Below, piece by piece: positions 41,001 through 49,700 of a stretch of 64,000 nucleotides of DNA. Source of the DNA: Cavia porcellus (Eukaryota; Chordata; Mammalia; Rodentia; Caviidae); NCBI RefSeq assembly GCF_034190915.1, contig NW_026947484.1:187172982-187236981 (forward strand). The letters are read 5' to 3'. Both the position numbers and the translations under genes were made by a program. The notes under the pieces were generated by a model. It was not told where the DNA came from, made no database searches, and saw only the letters and a list, made by a program, of their open reading frames with translations. Each line of letters starts with the position of its first letter. Position 1 is the first letter of the stretch.

Positions 41001-43748
41001 ATGTGGAGAAGTGGGCTTTTGTGAACAGGTAATTAATTTCATTTTTCTCCACTCAGGTTGCATTGACTGTAATTCCTGACAGCACAGCCGGCTGTGTGTT
41101 TGGTGTTATCTGTAAGCTCCTGGATCATACGTGTGTAATTAGTGAAAGTCTGCTGTCATTTCTGGCCTCTTGCTGCTACACCCTTCTTTATTTTCTGCTT
41201 ACTCTAGAGAAAGGGGAACCTGAACATCTAAAAAAGAGGTAATAATGTTTTTTAATTTTTCCACTTTGATACTTTTCCTGTTCCCTTTTCCCGTAAATAA
41301 GTTTAATAAGAGTAAGAGCTCAAGTTTGAAAGTATTGTAAATTCTCTTATCACAGTTTGTGTGAACCTAGCTAGCTTTTTCTTCATTTCTTCATGAAACC
41401 TCTTTGTGTTATACTGAAAATTGTTAGTTTCTTTTTTTCTTTAAGCTGCAGTTTTGAAAAGTTAGATACATTATAAAGTTTCTTGAGAGCTTATCTTGAT
41501 TAACATTGCTATTGGTCTAGCCAGACAAAAATATTTTATGTGTAGCAGGATGGGCTATTAGTAGAAGCCTTTGTATTTTGTTTTAGGCTTCATTAGAGCT
41601 TGCCAGAGGGGAATTTCAAATTCTTGGATTTAAGAAAACTCTGCAAAGATGCTTTTGATTTTAATGAGTCAGAACTTTGCTCTTGTGTAATATGTGAACC
41701 AGAGTTTCTGGAATATTTTTGAAGATTACACTTGAATTTTTAAAAAAATGTTCTCTTGTTTATATTCTTATTGGTATGCTTATTAAAAATTGATTGTAGA
41801 AGAGTTTCTAAAATCTAACAGGTTGAGCTAATAAGAAAATAAAACCCTTTCACCTACTGCTAATATTTTGATATGCGCCTTTCTGATCTTTCAAACTTTT
41901 AAATGTCAGGAAAATGTACCATTCATACTGATTGTATAAAAGATTCACATAGTTTTAAAGAGTAACTGCAAACTGTATGTCCATTTAACTACCAGGTTCA
42001 ACATCATCAGCATATACATATTTCTGTACCCTCCATAGCTGTTTCTCTTCTCCCCCTACTTCCTATCATTTTTGTTCAAATTTGTTGCTAAAAAATGTTT
42101 TTAAAGCATTTTTAAACAATATAATTTTTGTTTCACATATATGTGAATTTTATTTTTTTCCTGTTTTTTTATTTTGCTCTTCATTTGTATTTTTATATAA
42201 GAAACTGTGCAGTTCTTAAGCTTGTGTCTGATTTATTTCAGTTAGGATTTGTGTTCTCAAGGCACAGCCACTTCCTGACAGATGACTTGAGTTTATCCTT
42301 TCTGGTAGAACAGTACTCTGTTGTATATACAGCTATATTTGCTTTACCCATTCATTTGTTGATGGCTATATAGGCTGCTTACTGTATGAAACTGTTGTGA
42401 ATTGGAGGACTTTTAATACTGATTTTCAGAGTAGTTGTACTAGTTTACATACCCACTAACAATTTATAATGATTCCTTTCCCCTCCGCAGCCTCAAAAAC
42501 ATTTGTTGCTTGATTTCTCGATGGTAGCCATTCTTTCTGGAGTAAGATGGAATCTCAATAGTGTTTTAATTTTTATTTCTCTAATAATCAGTAATGCTGA
42601 ACTTTTTTATTCCAGACATTTGTTGGTCACTTGTACTTCTTTTGAAAAGTTTCTGTTCATTTCAGTTGCCCATTTTTTGATTGGATCTTTTATTTGGAGG
42701 GGTCTAATTTTTTTGAGTTCTTTATGTATTCTAAATATTAGTCCTGTGTGAGGTATATAGCTGGCAAAAATTATTTTCCCATTCAGTAGGTTTTCTCTTC
42801 ATTCTGTTCATTGTTTGTTTTGTTGTGCAAAAGCTTTTTAATTTGGTAGGATCCCATGTGTTGATTCTTGGTATTATTTCTTGTGCAACTGGAATTCTAT
42901 TCAGAAAGTTCTTTCTAACACCTGTGTTTTCAAGAGTTTTACCTCTTTTATCTTCTAACACATTAGGCATTTCTGTTTTAATATTTAAATCTCTGATCCA
43001 TTTTGATTTTAGTTTAATATATGGTGAAAGAGATAGGTCTAGATTCAGTCTTCTGTGTGTGACTTACCAGTTTTCCCACACCATTTGTTAAGGAGGGAGG
43101 GAATCTTTCCTCCAAGGTAAGTTTTTGGCTCCATTGTCAAAAGGTAGTTGAGTGTGCCTGGAGTATCCTCTGTTCTGTTCCACTGACCCAGGTTTTGTCT
43201 GCCTGCCTCCCTTCCGTCCGTCCATCCATCCGTATGTCTTTCTGTCTTTCTTTCTCCTTCCAGTACCATGGTATTTATACCACTGTAGCTTTGTAGTATA
43301 CCTTGAAATCTGAGGTTATGATGCCTCTTGCCTTGCTCTTGTTCCCCAGGATTGCTTTTGCTAGTTTTGGTCTCTTCTGATTCTATATGAATTCTAGGAT
43401 TGTTTTCTCTAGCTATGTGAGGAATGCTGTTGGTATTTGATTAGAATTGCATTACATCTTTACATCAAATTTTGGAAGTAAGGCCATTTTAACTGTTGGA
43501 TCTGCCTATCTAGAAAGTAGCTTTCCATTTTCTGATGTCTTGTTCCATCTCCATTTCCAGAGCGCTATCATTTCATTATAGAGGTCTTTTACTTCCTTAT
43601 ATTGCATCTTTGATGCTATTTTAAAATTATTTCTATAATTTCTTTCTCAGTGAGATTATTATTGGTGTACAAGAACATTGTTGATTTTTGTGTGTTGAAT
43701 TTGTGTCTTGGTATGCTGAATTGGGTCATCTTAGGAATCCTTTGGTGG

Positions 43749-43782
<34 letters not shown>

Positions 43783-46700
43783 GTTCTTCTATGTAGAGCA
43801 TCATGTCATCTACACATGATTTTACTTCTTTCTTTCCTATACTTTCCTTTTATTTCTCCTGCTTGCTCACTCTGGCTAATGTTTTCAGAATGGTATTGAA
43901 CAGGAGGGATGATAGCATCCCTGGGATGAATCCTACTTGATTATAATGTATGATCTTTTTGCTGGTTTGTTGCATTGTTGCCAGTAGCTAGTTGAGGATT
44001 TTTGTGCCTGTGATCATTAAAGATACTGGCCTTGTGGTTCTCTTTGTTTTTTTGTTTAGTTTAGTTTAGTTTTTTTTGAGACAGGGTCTTACTGTGTAGT
44101 GCAGGCTAGCCATGAACTCACTATGTAGTCCAGGCTGGCCTTGAACTCCGCAGCAGTTGTTCTGTCTCATACTCCTGAGTGCTGGGATTACAGGCGTGCA
44201 CCACCACACTCAGCCATGGTTTTTTCAGTTGGTCCTTTTCTGGCTTTGGAACCAGTATAATGCTTGCTTTCTGGAACAACTTTGGACTTATTCCTTCTCT
44301 TTCAGTTTCATTAACAAGTTTGAAGAATGTAGGCAAATAGGTTGTCTCCAAATTCTTCCATTGGTTCCTGGGATTTTGTTTTTAATTTGATAGTTTTTAA
44401 AATTACTTCTTTAGTTTCATTGCCTAGTGCTGAATTATTCAGGATTTTTATATCCTCTTGTTTCAGTTTTGATAGTTTATATTTATCTAGGAATCTGTCC
44501 ATTTCTTCTGAATCCTGTAGGTTCTTGAGGTGTAGTTATTAATTTCAGCAGAGTCTGTTGTGATTTTTGCATTTTTTCATTTCTAATTGCATTTATTTCG
44601 CCCTTTTTTTAGTAAGAGGAGCTTGGGGTTTGTTTATTTTGAAGAACCATCTCTTTCATTCATTCTTTGCATTTCTTTCTAGTGTCAATTTCATTAATTT
44701 TAGCTCTGATCTTTATGACTTCCTTCTTTGTCCTAGCTTTGGATTTTGATTGTTCTTGTTTATCCAGGGCTTTGAGGTGCATCGTTAGGTTATTTGTTAG
44801 GATTCACTCTGTTTTTCTTATACGGACACTCACAGCTATAAACTTCTGTCTTGGGACTGTTTTCATTGTGTCTCACAGATTCTGGTATGTTGTACTGTCT
44901 TTGTCATTTGAGTCTACGAACTATCTTGTCTAATTTTTTCCTTGATTTCTTCTGTGACCTGTTGGTTATTTAAGAGAGTTTAGTTTCCATGCCTCTGTAT
45001 AATTAGTGTAGTTTTTGCCATTGATTTCTACTTTCATTGTACTATGATCTGATAGTATATGTGGTATGATTTCAATTCTTTTCCATATACTTAAACTTGC
45101 ATACAGCATGTGATTTATTTTGGAGAAAGCCCATGTGCTCCTTCGAAGAATGTTGTAGATATCTATCAAGTCCTTTTGTTTAAAGGTTTGATTCAAGTCT
45201 GATTTTTTTTTTTTTTTTTAAATTCTTGTCAAGTTCATGTGTCTTCTGACCGGGGTATTGATGTTGCTCATTACAATTGGTGTTTATCTGATTTTTTACA
45301 TCCAGATTATTTGTTTTATGAAATTGGGTGTGCCAGAGTTTGGTGTATAATATATGTGAACTTTATAATCATACTTTTTGTGATTGGACTTTCAGTGTCA
45401 TTCATGAGATTTTTTTGTATTAAGCTGTATTTCATTCACTTTTTTCTATATCAGATCAGCAAAGTTTTTTCTCATGAAGGTCAGATATTAAGAATTGTAG
45501 TTTTGTGGGCTGTAAAGTCTGTAAGCTACTCCGCACTGCCATGGTGGTGTGAAAACAGCAATAGGCAATGACCACGTAAATGAGTGTAGCTTCATTCCAA
45601 TGAAGTTTTTAGTTACAAATACAGGCTGTGGGCTGGCTTTGGTCTGTGTCTGTAGTTTACAGGCTCAGCTATAGACAGTTTTGTTATTTAAATGTCTATG
45701 CTCAATTCAAATTTTTTCCAGTAGGAGTGTGTGTGCATAGAAAAAACCCAAAACATTTTACTGTAGTACATTATAAATTTGACAGATTGTGAACATAGAT
45801 TTGATGGTATATTTCTTATGTATCATCAAACTAGGAAGCTCAAAATTCTAAAGATTATATAAGCTCACCACTTAGGAACTATGTGTATTGCCATTCGTCA
45901 TTTCCTGTCACTTGAAATAGACCTTTTTATTAAACATTTTGAAGGGTCAGGTATCTTCTGTAGTTTCTTAGAGAGAAACAGCATGCTTTGACTATATGTG
46001 ACTTGATTAATATCAGTGTGTGTAATTCTGTGGGTCTTTTCTTTTTTTTTTTTTTGGCTTTTTCATTTTTATCGGTACCGGGGATCGAACTCACGACTGC
46101 CTGCTTTCAAGGCAGGTGCTTATGCCGCTGAGCTAAACCTCCAGCCCCTGGGTCTTTTCTTTTTTCGGCACTGGGGATTGAACTCGACCTCGCGCTTGCC
46201 AGGCAGGCACTTAATCCGCTGAGCTAAATCCCCAGTGTGTTGGTCTTTTCTTAACAGTGATTTTTACCGGATAATGGCAAACTTGATACTACCAGGATTG
46301 TGTACATCTCTCAAGGTAGCATTAGTTGCAAGGAAGTGTTAGTAGAGTCTGAGATATTTAAAATTTCTTTTTGAGCTACTGTTTTACTACTGAAGATGGT
46401 ATTTGTGAGATCACAAATGATGAGAATCTGAAATTACTAGAAACTATTGGTTTCACAAATGCTGGCCAAAAATGGTGTAATCAGTTTACATTGTTTAGAA
46501 ATGTGTCCTCTGAGCCTTGAAAATACTGTTGTCCTCTTTCTTGGCTCTGTATCTAGAGATCCTTTTATAGGTTTCTAGCCCACCTTTTTCTTTTTCTTTT
46601 CTTTTGGTACCAGGGATTGAACTCATGATCTCGCGCTTGCCAGGCAGGCACTTACCTTATGCCACTGACCTAAATCCCCAGCCCTTCTTTAATAGATTTT

Positions 46701-49700
46701 TTTATGTATCTGCTTGAGACTTAGTGTGCTTCTTTAATACAAAGAATCAGTTTTTTCCCATCAAATGTCTTCAATTATCAGTTCTATCTTCTTTCCCCAT
46801 TGTTTTATTATTTTCTAATACCTCTTTTTCAATATAAGGAGTATTTAATTCTGTCTTCTCTCTTAATACCTTCCAGGTCATTAATTCTTTAAACTAAACC
46901 TATTATTTACTTCAGTAAGTATTATTTTGTTTTCTTTCAGATTATTTCTTGTTTTAGATTTTTGCATACGTGGCAGTTTGTCATTCTTGCTTGTTCATGG
47001 TTTATTGCTATTGCTTTAAAATTCCAGTCAGTTTATTCTTTCTTCTGTCCTCTGGTATGGATATTCTTTCTTATTTTGAAGAACAAATAGAACTCTGAAG
47101 ATTGTCTTTCATATGACTGAACAAATTGCTGTGTGTAGGTTGTACACCTTTTCTCTAAGTATATCTTTTGTGGGAGTTCTGGAGATTTATAGGACAGTTT
47201 CACATTTTCCTACTCAATGCAGGAGTCTGTTTCAAAATCTTTACCTCTCAGATTTGAGGCCTAATCCCTTAGCTTCCAACACTATTGATGTTTGAAATTT
47301 TCACCCTGAAGTCCTACATCAAGTTCTTTAACCTGCTTTGTATCTCTGAGTTCTACCAGTGTTTCTGTGATATGGAAATTTTATCAAATCTGCTTAAATT
47401 AACAAGGCTGGAAAATGAATACAGTCATATATTACGTAATAATGTCATAGTCAGCGAGGATGTATATACAATGGCCCCAGAAGAGTATAATGGAGGTCTG
47501 GGAACGCAGCAGAGAGTACAGTACTTGCGAGTATGGATGAGGCCTTGGGTTCCACCCCCAGCACCCTGGAGGGAAAAAAAAAAGACTAACGGAGTCGAAA
47601 AGTTCCTAGTACCTAGTGACACTGAGGCCAGTGTAAAGTCATAGTCCAGCATATTATTCAATGCTTGTAGTGATGGTGGTGTAAGCACACCTATTGACTG
47701 CTAGTTATATAAAAATATAGCACATATAGTTACGTACCACACATAATACTTGTTAGTAAAACCCTATTACTGGCTTATGCATTTAATGGACTATAGTTAT
47801 TAATCATTTTAGAGTGTTCACCTACCTGTAAAAGCAAGTATACTAATAGCAGCCTCCTAACAGCTCATACTTACTGCATCTTTTGATTGTCATGAACCCA
47901 TGCACAGTGATTGACCAACACTGTAAGTTTTGTGTGAGTACACTGCTGTTCACACAGTAATGGATTTGACTAATAATGCATTTCTCCAAGTATATCTCTA
48001 CCATTAAGTAACCCTTGACTGTATATTGGACCATTAAAGGAATCACTTGTAAATGACACAAGGGGGCAGGTATTACAAATTCAGCCAAAAAAACCGAAGC
48101 AGCTTTATTCTTCTTTTTCACCTAAGTTATATAGTATCTATGCTGTTGCCTCATTGTAAGCTAGTTCTGCAGTTTGGATTTTTCTTTGCTTCTTGCTCAT
48201 GGCTATCCCTGCCTGGTTCTGCGTCAGTCAACACACTGAATAAAGGCCCTTTAATAAGAAGGTCTAGTTGGCCTAAAATGGGTTCATTATCCATCTTAGG
48301 TGGAATTGCTATGTATGAAGGTAGGGAGTTTGGTTATATGGTTACAGGGCTGCTCCATCTAGACAGATAGGTAGTCTTGTTTGCTTAGAAAAATTTTAGG
48401 GCTGAAGGGTTGTACATTTCTGATACAGAAGCTGCAACAAAATTCAGCTTTAAGCAGTGTGTGGGCTATTGCACATTTGTTTCATTTAATTGTTTCTCTT
48501 GCAGAATGTGGTTAGACTAGCTATACAAGTTAATCTGTCTCAACTATAAACATTATTTTACTCCTCCTCTATAAAGATAGCAAGAGAATGATATTTATTG
48601 ACTTTTTGACTATCTCTGGCATCCCATGAGCTAGTATTGCAGTAATGGACCTCTTAGTGGCTACTTCCTGAAACTTTGGTCCCAGACTGGTATGTTTGTA
48701 CCTGCTGTATTCTCTTAAGATGTTAAACAGTCTCCATCACTTAATAGGCTTAAAGTTTTCATGAATTCTTTTTCTTCTTTTTTTACCCGTGGGATATCCT
48801 TTTTCTGTTGTCTTTCACATGGTGTAATAGTTGGATAGTGTTAGTTAATAGGAAACTTATATGTACAGATCATTCTGGTCTCTTGCTATTTTATTTCTGT
48901 GTTTTATATGATCAATCAAGAATGATCCTGGTAAGCCTAGAACAGTGCTAGTTGCTAAGCATCTGGGACCCATACATTAGGAGAGAGCGGCTAATTCCTC
49001 ACTGGATTTGCCTATTTGTTCTGATGAAACCCAGTTCCTGGGTTTAATTTTGGTTTGTCATGTTTTATTTAAAAATGCCGTATTTCCTAGAAGGTGGTGG
49101 TTGTTTTGGAGGATGTAAAAAGGTTACTTTTTCTGCATGTGTTTGGGCTTTCTGATTTATGTCTCCCATTGTTGTAGGGACAAGCTGTGGGGCTCCTGTG
49201 TCTCCATCCTGGCTCTCCTGCCTCGAGTCCTCAGGCTGATGCTGCAGAGCCTGCGGGTGAACAGAGTTGGACCTGAGGAGCTGCCAGTGGTTGGCCAGCT
49301 GCTCCGCCTGTTGCTGCAGCACGCTCCCCTCAGGACTCACATGCTGACCAATGCCATACTGGTGCAGCAGATCATCAAGAATATCACTGTAAGAAGATGT
49401 TGCTGAGGCGTCTGTATTGTTAGTGTAGGGGTGGGTTCATGGCAAGGCTGGGGCTGCTTTGGGGCAGGTGGGGTTCCTGCGCATGGACTGACTCCTGGAA
49501 TAAAGCCCAGTGTGGTCATGTCTTAGAGCTTCTCTGAATGTGTAGGTCCTGCCTCTAAGACTTAACCTAGGGGATGCCTCATGATTGTACAACCAGTTTA
49601 AAAAACAAAACAAAACATTAAAATACTCAAACTTGGTGTAGGTGATCTGAGGTACTTTGTTTGGAAAAGGTACAGGCATCAGGGTTATTCCTATCTGTAC

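Larger units (their letters stand above)
42000..45235 (-). mobile_element. L1 relic covering ORF2 from the end of the endonuclease to the 3'UTR, antisense to TEX10
   Basis: Minus-strand pieces appear in the right order. At 45196-44966 is the end of the endonuclease domain ([34 protein letters not shown]). At 44502-44121 is the start of the RT domain ([20 protein letters not shown]). At 43804-43616 is the [16 protein letters not shown] segment. At 42970-42731 is the C-terminal segment ([31 protein letters not shown]). A B1 (44056-44216) and a 32-base T run (43750-43781) interrupt it. Frameshifts and stops are frequent, so it is inactive. The 5'UTR, ORF1 and most of the endonuclease are missing. 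Confidence 0.9.
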
